Part shown: piece by piece, positions 1 to 6,345 of the stretch | How the letters are laid out: each line of letters opens with the position of its first letter | Numbering within the stretch: the first letter of the stretch is position 1 | Source: Gammaproteobacteria bacterium | Lineage (GTDB): Bacteria > Pseudomonadota > Gammaproteobacteria > Immundisolibacterales > Immundisolibacteraceae | NCBI GenBank assembly: GCA_003526065.1 | Contig: DQBD01000036.1 | Location: forward strand, 1 to 7,716 | Length of the DNA stretch: 7,716 nucleotides | Direction: 5' to 3' | The notes under the pieces: generated by a model | Seen by the model: only the letters and a program-made list of their open reading frames with translations | Told to the model about the DNA's origin: nothing | The model's database searches: none | Position numbers and translations under genes: made by a program

Positions 1-145
1 CCGGGCGCCGCACCAGTTGCTGGAAGGCGGCGGCCAGGCGCGGCGTGCGTCGGGCCCGCCACACCAGCAGCAGCGTGGCGGCGACGATGATCCACAGCAG
101 CAGGTCGGTGGTCAGCAGCACCGGCTGGATGGAACCGATGGTCAC
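1..145 (-). CDS. Oligopeptide-type ABC transporter permease, OppC-like (N-terminal fragment)
   Basis: This is the start of a second inner-membrane permease, cut by the window edge after 48 residues. It is read from a GTG at 145-143 that overlaps the stop of the preceding permease in a GTGA junction. The visible protein begins MTIGSIQPVLL, runs into a hydrophobic segment at about residues 8-29 (LLTTDLLLWIIVAATLLLVW) and then into a basic stretch (RARRTPR...LVRRP). Its place directly after a binding protein and an OppB-like permease makes the OppC/DppC partner the expected product; the fragment itself is too short to prove the family. A membrane helix this close to the N-terminus, followed by a basic stretch resembling the usual N-terminal region of OppC proteins, suggests an extra helix ahead of the conserved core. 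No clear Shine-Dalgarno sequence precedes the GTG, so translational coupling is likely. Confidence 0.72.
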   Translation of the reverse strand, partial: MTIGSIQPVLLTTDLLLWIIVAATLLLVWRARRTPRLAAAFQQLVRRP

Positions 146-1119
146 TGCAGGCGCACCCGTGGATCGGCCAGGGTGTAGGACACGTCGGTCAGCAGCAAGC
201 CGAGCAGGTACAGCACGGCACCCAGGAACACCATGGCGCGCACGATGGAGAAGTCCTGGCTCTGGATGGCGTCGATGGTGTAGCTGCCGAGCCCCGGAAT
301 GGCGAAGAACGATTCGGTCAGCAGGCTGCCCATGAACAGCAGCGGCAGCACCGCCACCACGCCGGTCAGGATGGGAATGGCGGCGTTGCGCAGCACGTGA
401 CGGCCCAGCACCCGCCCCTCCGGCAGGCCCTTGGCGCGGGCCGTGCGCACGTAGTCCTTGCCGGCTTCCTCCAGGAACAGCAGCCGGTACCAGCGCATGC
501 CGCTGCCGAGCCCGGACAGCACGCCCACCAGCAGGGGCAGGATCAGGAACTTGAGGCCAGCGAGGCCGTCAAGCCAGCCGGAAACCGGCGCCAGGCGCAG
601 CAGCTTGGCCAGCAGGTACTGCGCGCCGATGATGTAGAACAGGGTCGAGATGGACATGGCCAGCACGGCGACGAACACGCCGGTGTGTTCCAGCCGGCTG
701 CCGCGCACGAACACCATGCCCAGCGCCAGCGTGATGTTGACCAGCAGGCCCAGCAGCAGGCTCGGCACGGCGATGGCCAGGCTCGGCCCCATGCGCTGGC
801 GTATGTCGCGGCCGATGTCGCGGCCGTCGTCGGCGCGGCCGAAATCGAACACCAGCAGCCGCGCCGATTTCTGGAAGAACAGGGTCTCGGTCAGGCGCGA
901 CAGGCCGTGTTCCTGCGGTGCGTAGAACAGCGGCCGGTCGTAGCCGCGGGCGCGTTTCCAGCTGTCGATCGCCTCGGCGGTGACATGCTTGTCGCCCAGG
1001 TGCAGCCGGGCCATGTCGTCCGGGCTGTTGACCATGAAGAACAGCGCGAACGTGAGCAGGTTCACGCCGATCAGGATCGGCACCGCGTACAGCAGCCGGC
1101 GCAGCAGGTAGGCGGTCAT
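142..1119 (-). CDS. Oligopeptide-type ABC transporter permease, OppB-like
   Basis: A 325-residue inner-membrane subunit of a peptide/nickel-type (OppB/DppB/YejB) ABC importer, forming half of the translocation pore. It starts in the typical way for this family, MTAYLLRRLLYAVPILIGVN, with the first helix at about residues 9-30 and a long periplasmic loop at about 31-110. The BPD_transp_1 core follows, with helices near 113-137, 147-172, 190-208, 248-268 and 292-311. The cytoplasmic EAA loop that contacts the ATPase is visible at about 217-246 (EEAGKDYVRTARAKGL), and the protein ends with the usual DPRVR-like tail. The reading frame stays open upstream to 1599, but that part is a shadow of the binding-protein gene; the ATG at 1119 is chosen because it matches the family N-terminus and overlaps the upstream stop in an ATGA junction. 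The substrate cannot be read from this subunit. Confidence 0.93.
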   Translation of the reverse strand: MTAYLLRRLLYAVPILIGVNLLTFALFFMVNSPDDMARLHLGDKHVTAEAIDSWKRARGYDRPLFYAPQEHGLSRLTETLFFQKSARLLVFDFGRADDGRDIGRDIRQRMGPSLAIAVPSLLLGLLVNITLALGMVFVRGSRLEHTGVFVAVLAMSISTLFYIIGAQYLLAKLLRLAPVSGWLDGLAGLKFLILPLLVGVLSGLGSGMRWYRLLFLEEAGKDYVRTARAKGLPEGRVLGRHVLRNAAIPILTGVVAVLPLLFMGSLLTESFFAIPGLGSYTIDAIQSQDFSIVRAMVFLGAVLYLLGLLLTDVSYTLADPRVRLQ

Positions 1120-3290
1120 GGCCGTCCACTGCCGGCGGCCAGGGCACCGGCGCGCTGGCGCCGGCGCCACAGCCGCCAGCCGGGCACGCAGGCCAGTGCC
1201 AGCAGGCCCAGCGCGATCAGCACCGGTGTCCACTGCGGCCGGTTCCAGGCCCACCGCTGCTGCGCCCGCAGCTGCGGGTCCAGGCGCTGGTACTTGAGGG
1301 TGTTGTTGGCCATGTCGTTGGGTTTCAGGTTGCCGTTCCAGCCGTGGTCCAGCACCACCTGCTGCGGGTGGAAGCCGGCCGCCCACGGCGCGTCGCGGTG
1401 GATCAGCGCCACCATGCGGTCGATCAGCCGCTGGCGCTCGGCGTTGTTCGGCAGGATGCGCATGCGCTCGAACAGGCGGTCGAATTCGGCGTTGTGGTAA
1501 TTGCTGGCGTTCTCGCCGCCGTGCTTGACCTTGCCGTGCGGGCCGTAGAACAGGAACAGGAAGTTTTCCGGGTCGGGGTAGTCGGCGTTCCAGCCCCACT
1601 GGTAGATCTGCGCCAGGCCGCGGCGCATCTTGTCCTGAAAGCGGTTGTAGTCGGTGCTGCGCACCACCAGCTGCACGCCGAGCTTGGCGAATTGCTTGCG
1701 CAGCCAGTCGAGGTAGCTCTTGGCGTCGGGTCCGCTGGCCATGGTGTCGAAGTACAGCACCAGCGGCGCGCCGGCGGCGCTGCGCCCGTTCGGGTAGCCG
1801 GCGGCGCGCATCAGCGCCCGCGCCCGGTCGATGCCCAGGCGCTGCGGCTGGCCGTCGACCCAGCGATACACCTGCCGGTTCATGCCGGCGTGGCCGTCCC
1901 GGTAGCCGAAGATGCCCGGCGGCAGCGGGCCCTGCATGGCGACGCCGAGGCCATTCTGGAAGATGGCGATCGATTCTTCCTGGTCGATGGCGATGGCAAT
2001 GGCCTGGCGCAGGGCACGGCGCTCGGCGCTGTAGCCGCCGACCGTGTCGTCCAGCATGTTGAAGCCGGTGTAGTAGACCGAGGTGGCGACGCTGGAACTG
2101 AGGCGCATGCCGCGCTCGCGCATGGCGTCGGTCAGCGCCAGCTCACCGCCGGCGCCGAGGTTGACCACCTGATCGAAACTGTCCTGGCCGACCGGCGAGC
2201 GGTCGTAGTAGCCCTGCAGGAACTTGGTCCATACCGGGATGCTTTCGCGCTCCAGGCTGAACACGGCCCGGTCGATGAACGGCATCGACTTGCCGGCGTC
2301 GGCCAGCAGGCCGGCCGCGGCGTCCGTGGGCTCGCCGTCGGACGGGTAGGGCTCGCCGCGGAACAGCGGGTTGCGCTCGAGCACCATGCGCCGGTTGGGG
2401 TCGTTCACGGTCAGCATGTACGGACCGGTCCCGACCGGGTACCAGTCGAGGGTGATGTTCTTCTCGATCAGGCCCGGCTGGCTGTAGAAGCGGTCCGCCT
2501 CCCACGGCAGCGGAGCGAAAAACGGCATCGCCAGCCAGTACTCGAACTGCGGATACACGTCGTTCAGGTGAATGCGCAGGGTGTAGCGGTCGGGTGTCTG
2601 CACGCCGCTGAGCTCGAACGGCCGTAAATCGAGCCACCCGTCCGTGTCCGACGATGCCTCGGCCAGCGCCTCGGCCAGCTCGCCGAAGCCGGCAAGGTGC
2701 GTGCGCAGCAGGCTGCGGATGGGAGACTGCACGCGCGGACTGGCCAGGCGCTTGATCTGATAGGCGAAATCGGCGGCGGTCAGTTCGCGGCTGTCCTGTG
2801 CCGGGAAGTCACCCAGGGCGTCGATGTCCGCCAGCGTCGCGGCGTCGAGCCGGTGGTAGCGCAGCCGGCCCTGTGCGTCACGGGCGAACGCGGGGTGTGG
2901 TGCGTAACGGATGCCGGGGCGGATGCGCAGTTCGTAGACGCTGGTCACCGCACGTGCCGGATCGGTCCCGGGCGGCAAGGCCCGGCCGCCGGCGTCCAAC
3001 AGCGTCACCGTCGGCAGCGCGGTGGCGGTCAGCGGCACCAGTGTGTAGGGCCGGCGCAGGTAGTGATACTGCAGCGGCGGTTCGTATACCTGGTGCAGGA
3101 ACACGTACTCGTTCGAGCTGTAGGCGATGGCCGGGTCCAGATGTTTTGGCCGCGCCGCGAACGCCGCATACAGGGTGTTGGCCGTACGCTCGGCGGCCGG
3201 GTAGGGGCTGTTCAGCGGCACCTCGCCACAGCCGGCCAGCATGAACAGCAGGGCGGGCAGCAGCAGGCGTAATGGGGACTGGCGGCGCAT
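1116..3290 (-). CDS. Oligopeptide-type ABC transporter substrate-binding lipoprotein (SBP_bac_5 family) with C-terminal membrane segment
   Basis: A 724-residue extracytoplasmic solute-binding protein, first gene of the importer operon. The N-terminus is a lipoprotein signal, MRRQSPLRLLLPALLFMLAGC, with lipobox LAGC and lipidated Cys21. The SBP_bac_5 fold is recognised from the N-terminal segment with HLDPAIAYSSNEYVFLHQVY (about 50-69), WYPVGTGPYMLT (283-294), LRQAIAIAIDQEE (427-439) and the WGWNADYPDPENFL motif (565-578) typical of peptide binders. It is longer than common OppA/DppA proteins (about 530-600 residues). A hydrophobic helix at about 687-706 is followed by an Arg-rich tail, so the protein may be held in the membrane at both ends. 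An ATG at 3308 would add MAESAA; 3290 is preferred because it gives a cleaner signal peptide. Neither start has a convincing ribosome-binding site. A role in peptide or peptide-like uptake is inferred from the family. Confidence 0.88.
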   Translation of the reverse strand: MRRQSPLRLLLPALLFMLAGCGEVPLNSPYPAAERTANTLYAAFAARPKHLDPAIAYSSNEYVFLHQVYEPPLQYHYLRRPYTLVPLTATALPTVTLLDAGGRALPPGTDPARAVTSVYELRIRPGIRYAPHPAFARDAQGRLRYHRLDAATLADIDALGDFPAQDSRELTAADFAYQIKRLASPRVQSPIRSLLRTHLAGFGELAEALAEASSDTDGWLDLRPFELSGVQTPDRYTLRIHLNDVYPQFEYWLAMPFFAPLPWEADRFYSQPGLIEKNITLDWYPVGTGPYMLTVNDPNRRMVLERNPLFRGEPYPSDGEPTDAAAGLLADAGKSMPFIDRAVFSLERESIPVWTKFLQGYYDRSPVGQDSFDQVVNLGAGGELALTDAMRERGMRLSSSVATSVYYTGFNMLDDTVGGYSAERRALRQAIAIAIDQEESIAIFQNGLGVAMQGPLPPGIFGYRDGHAGMNRQVYRWVDGQPQRLGIDRARALMRAAGYPNGRSAAGAPLVLYFDTMASGPDAKSYLDWLRKQFAKLGVQLVVRSTDYNRFQDKMRRGLAQIYQWGWNADYPDPENFLFLFYGPHGKVKHGGENASNYHNAEFDRLFERMRILPNNAERQRLIDRMVALIHRDAPWAAGFHPQQVVLDHGWNGNLKPNDMANNTLKYQRLDPQLRAQQRWAWNRPQWTPVLIALGLLALACVPGWRLWRRRQRAGALAAGSGRP

Positions 3291-3317
3291 CGCGGCCGAT
3301 TCTGCCATACGGCCCGA

Positions 3318-3328
3318 GCCACGGTGGC
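3318..3328. repeat. Short perfect palindrome in the fabI / binding-protein divergent region
   Basis: GCCACGGTGGC is a perfect 5+1+5 inverted repeat just upstream of the binding-protein gene and upstream of the fabI promoter. It could be an operator or a small leader hairpin. In GC-rich DNA such a short palindrome can arise by chance, and nothing else supports a function. Confidence 0.2.
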
Positions 3329-3357
3329 CGGTCAGGGAAGACAGACCCGGCGGCGGC

Positions 3358-3363
3358 TATAAT
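3358..3363 (+). promoter_or_regulatory. Probable -10 element of the fabI promoter
   Basis: A perfect TATAAT lies 35 bases upstream of the fabI start codon in an otherwise very GC-rich spacer. No good -35 hexamer is found at 16-18 bases (the sequence there is GGGAAG-like), and there is no TG extension. The bases just after the -10 are GCGCGCC, a GC-rich discriminator of the kind associated with growth-rate or ppGpp control. Transcription would start near 3370, leaving a leader of about 29 bases. The missing -35 suggests either an activator or a modest promoter. The same AT-rich island could serve the opposite strand, but no matching minus-strand promoter is convincing. Confidence 0.55.
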
Positions 3364-3398
3364 GCGCGCCCGATCAGGCGAAGGGCAGGGGGTTTCGA

Positions 3399-4175
3399 AT
3401 GGGTTTTTTGGCCGGTAAACGCGCACTCATCGTCGGCGTGGCGAGCGATCGCTCCATCGCCACCGGAATTGCCGAGGCGATGCACCGCCAGGGCGCCGAA
3501 CTGGCGTTCACCTATCAGAACGACAAGCTGCGCACGCGGGTGGAGGACTTCGCCGGTGCCTGTGGCAGTGACATCTGCCTGCCGATGGACGTCGCCGACG
3601 ACGCGCAGATCGACGCCGCCTTCGCCGCGCTGGGGCAGCGCTGGGACGGGTTTGACATCGTCGTGCACAGCGTCGCCTTCGCTCCGCGCGAAGAGCTGCA
3701 GGGCAGCTTCGTCGACGCAGTGACCCGCGAGGGTTTCCGCGTGTCGCACGACATCAGCGCCTACAGCCTGGCGGCGCTGGCCAAGGCGGCCAAGCCCATG
3801 CTGCGCCCGAACGCGGCCTTGCTGGCGCTGACCTACCTCGGCGCCGTGCGGGTGTTGCCCAACTACAACGTCATGGGCCTGGCCAAGGCCAGCCTGGAGG
3901 CGTGTGTCCGCTACCTGGCGGCCTCCATGGGGCCCGACGGGGTACGGGTCAACGGCATTTCCGCCGGACCGATCCGCACGCTGGCGGCGTCCGGTATTTC
4001 CGGCCTGCGCGGCATGCTGGACTACCACGCCGACCATGCGCCGTTGCGACGCAACGTCACCATCGAGGATGTGGGTAACGTGGCCGCGTTCCTGTGTTCG
4101 GACCTGGCCGCCGGTGTCACCGGCGAGATCAGCTACGTCGACGCCGGTTACAACATCGTCGGCATGGGCGGCTGA
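3399..4175 (+). CDS. fabI: Enoyl-[acyl-carrier-protein] reductase [NADH], FabI
   Basis: FabI reduces trans-2-enoyl-ACP to acyl-ACP with NADH, the last step of each type II fatty-acid elongation cycle, in the cytoplasm as a tetramer. The 258-residue protein aligns with E. coli FabI (262 residues) without gaps from MGFL to the end of the core. The nucleotide-binding segment ([13 protein letters not shown], about 13-25), catalytic Tyr146 and Tyr156 and Lys163 in TYLG...NYNVMGLAK, and the [13 protein letters not shown] substrate loop (188-200) are all present. Only the last few residues are shorter. The start is supported by AGGGGG at 3387-3392, six bases before the ATG. Ala93 and Leu203 replace the E. 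coli Gly93 and Phe203, two known triclosan-contact positions. The gene stands alone, divergent from the importer operon and convergent with ppiD. Confidence 0.98.
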   Translation: MGFLAGKRALIVGVASDRSIATGIAEAMHRQGAELAFTYQNDKLRTRVEDFAGACGSDICLPMDVADDAQIDAAFAALGQRWDGFDIVVHSVAFAPREELQGSFVDAVTREGFRVSHDISAYSLAALAKAAKPMLRPNAALLALTYLGAVRVLPNYNVMGLAKASLEACVRYLAASMGPDGVRVNGISAGPIRTLAASGISGLRGMLDYHADHAPLRRNVTIEDVGNVAAFLCSDLAAGVTGEISYVDAGYNIVGMGG

Positions 4176-4183
4176 CCGCGCCC

Positions 4184-4215
4184 GGTGCAGGCTGCCTCAG
4201 GAGGCGGCCTGCACC
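4184..4215 (+). terminator. Long inverted repeat between convergent fabI and ppiD (possible hairpin terminator without U-tract)
   Basis: GGTGCAGGC at 4184-4192 and GCCTGCACC at 4207-4215 are exact reverse complements. The inside pairs on as U·G at 4193/4206, then GCCT with AGGC, giving a 14-bp stem with a CAGG loop. Read on the plus strand (fabI transcript) the one imperfect position is a U·G wobble; on the minus strand it becomes an A/C mismatch, so the hairpin fits fabI RNA slightly better. It begins 8 bases after the fabI stop and covers the last codons and stop codon of ppiD. No run of U follows on either strand, so classical intrinsic termination is unlikely; it may protect 3' ends or assist factor-dependent termination. 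Confidence 0.5.
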
Positions 4216-6080
4216 ACGCGCACCGCGTGACGCTCGCGCAGGGACTGCAGCAGGTCGTTCAGGGTCTGCTCGGCGCGGATCGCCTGCAGCTGTTCGCGCA
4301 GCGCCTCGCGGGCCTCGCTGTCATCTGCCTGCGGGCCGGGTCGCCGGCCGGTGACGGCGACCAGCGCGTAGCTGCCGTCGGGCAGGCTGAGTCCGGCATA
4401 CCGGGGCTGTTCGTCCCCGACCGGCAGAGCGAACGCCTTCTCGACGACCGTCGCCGGCAGCCCTTCCTTGCCCTCGCGGCCGATGTCGGTGATTTCGTTG
4501 AACTGCACGTCGACGGGGTTGCCGGCGTTGAGTGCCTCGACCAGTTGCTCGCCGGCATCGCGCGCCGCGGCGGCGGCATTTTCGCGCTGTAGCTGCTGTA
4601 CCACCGCCTCGCGCACGTCGGCCAAAGGCTGTACCGCTGCGGGCGAATGTTCGAGCACCCGCAGCACCGCATAGCGGCCCGGGTCGAGTTCGAATACCTC
4701 GCTGTTGTCGCCAGCGAGTACGTCGGCACTGAAGGCGTGGTGCAGGAATTGCGGGTTCGCTGCCGGGCCTTCGCCACCGGAGCGCGGGAACGGCCCGAGC
4801 TCGCGAACTTCAAGGTCCACGGCCTCAGCGGCTGGCGCCAGGCTGTCCGGCTGCTCGAAAGTCAGGCGGCGCAGCGTTTCGGCGGCGGAAAAGAAACGCT
4901 CCTCGGCCAGCTCGCGTTGCAGGCGTTGGCGCACGGTGTCGCGGACTGCTTCCAGCGACGGTGTGTTTCCCGGTTTCACCGCCGTCACTTCCAGCAGGTG
5001 GAAGCCGAAGGGCGTGCGTACCGGTTCGCTGACCGTGTCCGGCGCCAGGCTGAAAGCTGCTTCATCGAAGGCGGGCGTCATGCTGCCCGGGCTCAGGAAG
5101 CCGAGGTCGCCGCCCTGGCTGGCCGAGCCGGAATCGTCCGATTCCGTTTTGGCCAGCGCCGCGAAGTCGCCGCCGTCGAGCAGGGCGGCGCGCAATTCGG
5201 TGGCCTTGCGACGGGCCTGTTCGACCGTCTCCGCCGGTGCGTTTTCGGGCACCTGCAGCAGGATGTGACGCACGCGCCGCTGCTCAGGGTCACTCAGCTC
5301 CGGCTTCATGGCCTCGTAGCGAGTCTCCAGCATGGCGTCGTCGACATTGATCTGCGTCGCCAGCGCGTCCAGGCTCAGCTCCAGGTAGGCCACGCGCACC
5401 TGTTCGGCGGTGCGAAAGCGCTCGCGGTGCGCCTCGTAATAGGTTTCTACGACGTCGTCCGCCGGCGGTTCGTCGGGAACGTATTCCTGCCAGTCGAGCG
5501 TTGTCACGCGCAGGTCTCGGCGTTCGAACCACAGGGCGGCCAGGCGCTCGAGTTCCTCGGGCGCCACGAAGGCCGAGCGGGCCAGGCCGGCTTCGAGTTG
5601 CTGCAGCGCCAGTGACTGGCGCAGGTCATCCTCGAACTGCACCGGCGTCAGCCCCTGGCGGCGCAGTCGCGATTCGTACAGCCCGCGGTCGAAACCGTTC
5701 TCGCCGGAGAATGCGGGGACCGACTGAATCAACGCGGCCACGGCGGTATCCGTTACGTGCAGGCGCCGTTCGGCGGCGGCCTGTAACAGCAATTCGCGGT
5801 TGATCAGTCGCTGCAGTACAGCGTTGCGGGTGCCGGCGTTCTCCAGCAGTTCCGGCGAGTAGGCGTCACCCAGGGCGGCGCGCAGGCGCTCGGCCTCGAC
5901 TCGCATGGCCTGGTCCAGCGCCTGGGCGGTGATGGTGCTGTCGCCAACGTGGGCGACGACCCGTGTGGTGTCGGGCTGCACGTAGGAGCCGATACCCCAC
6001 AGGGCAAACGGCACCACCAGCAAAACGAGGATGGTGCTGACAAGCCACCGGGGTGCTTTCTCGCGGATGTGTTCAAGCAT
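4197..6080 (-). CDS. ppiD: Periplasmic folding chaperone, PpiD/SurA-type peptidyl-prolyl isomerase
   Basis: A 627-residue PpiD homologue: a chaperone anchored in the inner membrane with its bulk in the periplasm, which assists newly secreted proteins near the Sec translocon. The cytoplasmic start MLEHIREKAPRW leads into one membrane helix (about 13-32). A SurA_N-like chaperone region follows (about 38-200, including LINRELLLQAA and FDRGLYESRLRRQGLTPVQF). The parvulin domain spans about 268-368 (RRVRHILLQVPEN ... GGDLGFLSPGSM ... PVRTPFGFHLLEV) and keeps both characteristic histidines, His272 and His361. The remainder to 627 contains a weaker parvulin-like segment (about 430-580) and a helical C-terminus. 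Length matches E. coli PpiD (about 620). The ATG at 6080 fits the family N-terminus but has no visible Shine-Dalgarno sequence, and a strong hairpin ends 26 bases upstream. Isomerase activity cannot be judged from sequence; chaperone function is the safer assignment. Confidence 0.95.
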   Translation of the reverse strand: MLEHIREKAPRWLVSTILVLLVVPFALWGIGSYVQPDTTRVVAHVGDSTITAQALDQAMRVEAERLRAALGDAYSPELLENAGTRNAVLQRLINRELLLQAAAERRLHVTDTAVAALIQSVPAFSGENGFDRGLYESRLRRQGLTPVQFEDDLRQSLALQQLEAGLARSAFVAPEELERLAALWFERRDLRVTTLDWQEYVPDEPPADDVVETYYEAHRERFRTAEQVRVAYLELSLDALATQINVDDAMLETRYEAMKPELSDPEQRRVRHILLQVPENAPAETVEQARRKATELRAALLDGGDFAALAKTESDDSGSASQGGDLGFLSPGSMTPAFDEAAFSLAPDTVSEPVRTPFGFHLLEVTAVKPGNTPSLEAVRDTVRQRLQRELAEERFFSAAETLRRLTFEQPDSLAPAAEAVDLEVRELGPFPRSGGEGPAANPQFLHHAFSADVLAGDNSEVFELDPGRYAVLRVLEHSPAAVQPLADVREAVVQQLQRENAAAAARDAGEQLVEALNAGNPVDVQFNEITDIGREGKEGLPATVVEKAFALPVGDEQPRYAGLSLPDGSYALVAVTGRRPGPQADDSEAREALREQLQAIRAEQTLNDLLQSLRERHAVRVVQAAS

Positions 6081-6100
6081 GCTGATTTTTCAGGTTGCAG

Positions 6101-6144
6101 ATAACACAAAGGGCGAAGCCGACTTTACTCGGCTCCACCCTTCG
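6101..6144 (-). terminator. Probable intrinsic terminator after tRNA-Asp, ahead of ppiD
   Basis: On the minus strand, 6144-6129 (CGAAGGGUGGAGCCGA) pairs with 6122-6107 (UCGGCUUCGCCCUUUG) across a GUAAAG loop. All 16 positions pair, three of them as G·U. The stem is flanked by an A-rich foot and a U-rich tail (UUUGUGUUAU), the expected form of an intrinsic terminator, though the U-run is interrupted. It starts 27 bases after the CCA end of tRNA-Asp and probably ends the hupB-tRNA transcript. The same hairpin sits just upstream of ppiD, so partial read-through may feed that gene. Confidence 0.7.
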
Positions 6145-6155
6145 CGGCTGGTATC

Positions 6156-6168
6156 TGGCAATTTGCCA
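6156..6168. repeat. Perfect palindrome TGGCAA-T-TTGCCA between tRNA-Asp and ppiD
   Basis: A perfect 6+1+6 inverted repeat lies 3 bases beyond the CCA end of tRNA-Asp and just before the terminator hairpin. Its short spacing suits a protein-binding dyad better than an RNA hairpin. It could be an operator for ppiD or a processing structure in the tRNA trailer. No known consensus was matched with confidence. Confidence 0.3.
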
Positions 6169-6171
6169 ATA

Positions 6172-6248
6172 TGGCGGAGCGGACGGGACTCGAACCCGCG
6201 ACCCCCGGCGTGACAGGCCGGTATTCTAACCAGCTGAACTACCGCTCC
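6172..6248 (-). tRNA. tRNA-Asp (anticodon GUC)
   Basis: A complete 77-base tRNA with encoded CCA (6174-6172). The acceptor stem GGAGCGG/CCGCTCC is perfect and the discriminator is G, as required for Asp identity. The anticodon stem CCGGC/GCCGG encloses loop CTGTCAC with anticodon GTC at 6214-6212, and the T arm is GCGGG-TTCGAGT-CCCGT. The sequence is nearly identical to E. coli tRNA-Asp. It follows tRNA-Val after 12 bases and shares its transcript. Confidence 0.98.
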
Positions 6249-6260
6249 TAATGCATTCGG

Positions 6261-6333
6261 TGGGTGCTGAGAGGATCGAACTCCCGACATCCGCCGTGTA
6301 AAGGCGACGCTCTACCAGCTGAGCTAAGCACCC
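6261..6333 (-). tRNA. tRNA-Val (anticodon UAC)
   Basis: A 73-base tRNA without an encoded CCA: after the discriminator A at 6261 the genome reads CCG, so the terminal A must be added after processing. The acceptor stem is GGGTGCT/AGCACCC. The anticodon stem TCGCC/GGCGG (first pair T·G) encloses loop TTTACAC with anticodon TAC at 6300-6298. The T arm is GGGAG-TTCGATC-CTCTC. The 5' end lies only 12 bases after the hupB stop codon, leaving no room for its own promoter outside the hupB coding region. Confidence 0.97.
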
Positions 6334-6345
6334 TGCAGGAAGCGG

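Noticed and set aside
1120..1599. 160-residue N-terminal extension of the OppB-like permease
   Set aside because: It overlaps the binding-protein gene in another frame and has low-complexity Pro/Arg/Ala content. The ATG at 1119 gives the family N-terminus.
397..2627. Long plus-strand open frames (397-1500 and 1344-2627) opposite the importer genes
   Set aside because: They are rich in Gln, His, Arg, Val and Ala with no recognisable domain and lie antisense to clear permease and binding-protein genes. This is the usual effect of GC-rich codon bias on the opposite strand.
3353..3380. Minus-strand promoter for the binding protein using the complement of the fabI -10 region
   Set aside because: TATAGC is a partial -10 and no reasonable -35 lies 16-18 bases upstream of it.
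3675..3677. Ala93 of FabI as an acquired triclosan-resistance mutation
   Set aside because: Ala occurs naturally at the matching position in triclosan-sensitive FabI such as that of S. aureus, so alone it says nothing about selection.
6123..6128. GTAAA in the terminator loop as a CpxR site for ppiD
   Set aside because: The CpxR box needs two GTAAA repeats five bases apart; only one is present, and it is the loop of a hairpin.
6031..6290. Small open frames containing SGRDSNPRPPA (plus) and QLVRIPACHAGGRGFESRPLRH (minus)
   Set aside because: These are well-known false translations of tRNA-Asp and its complement, not proteins.
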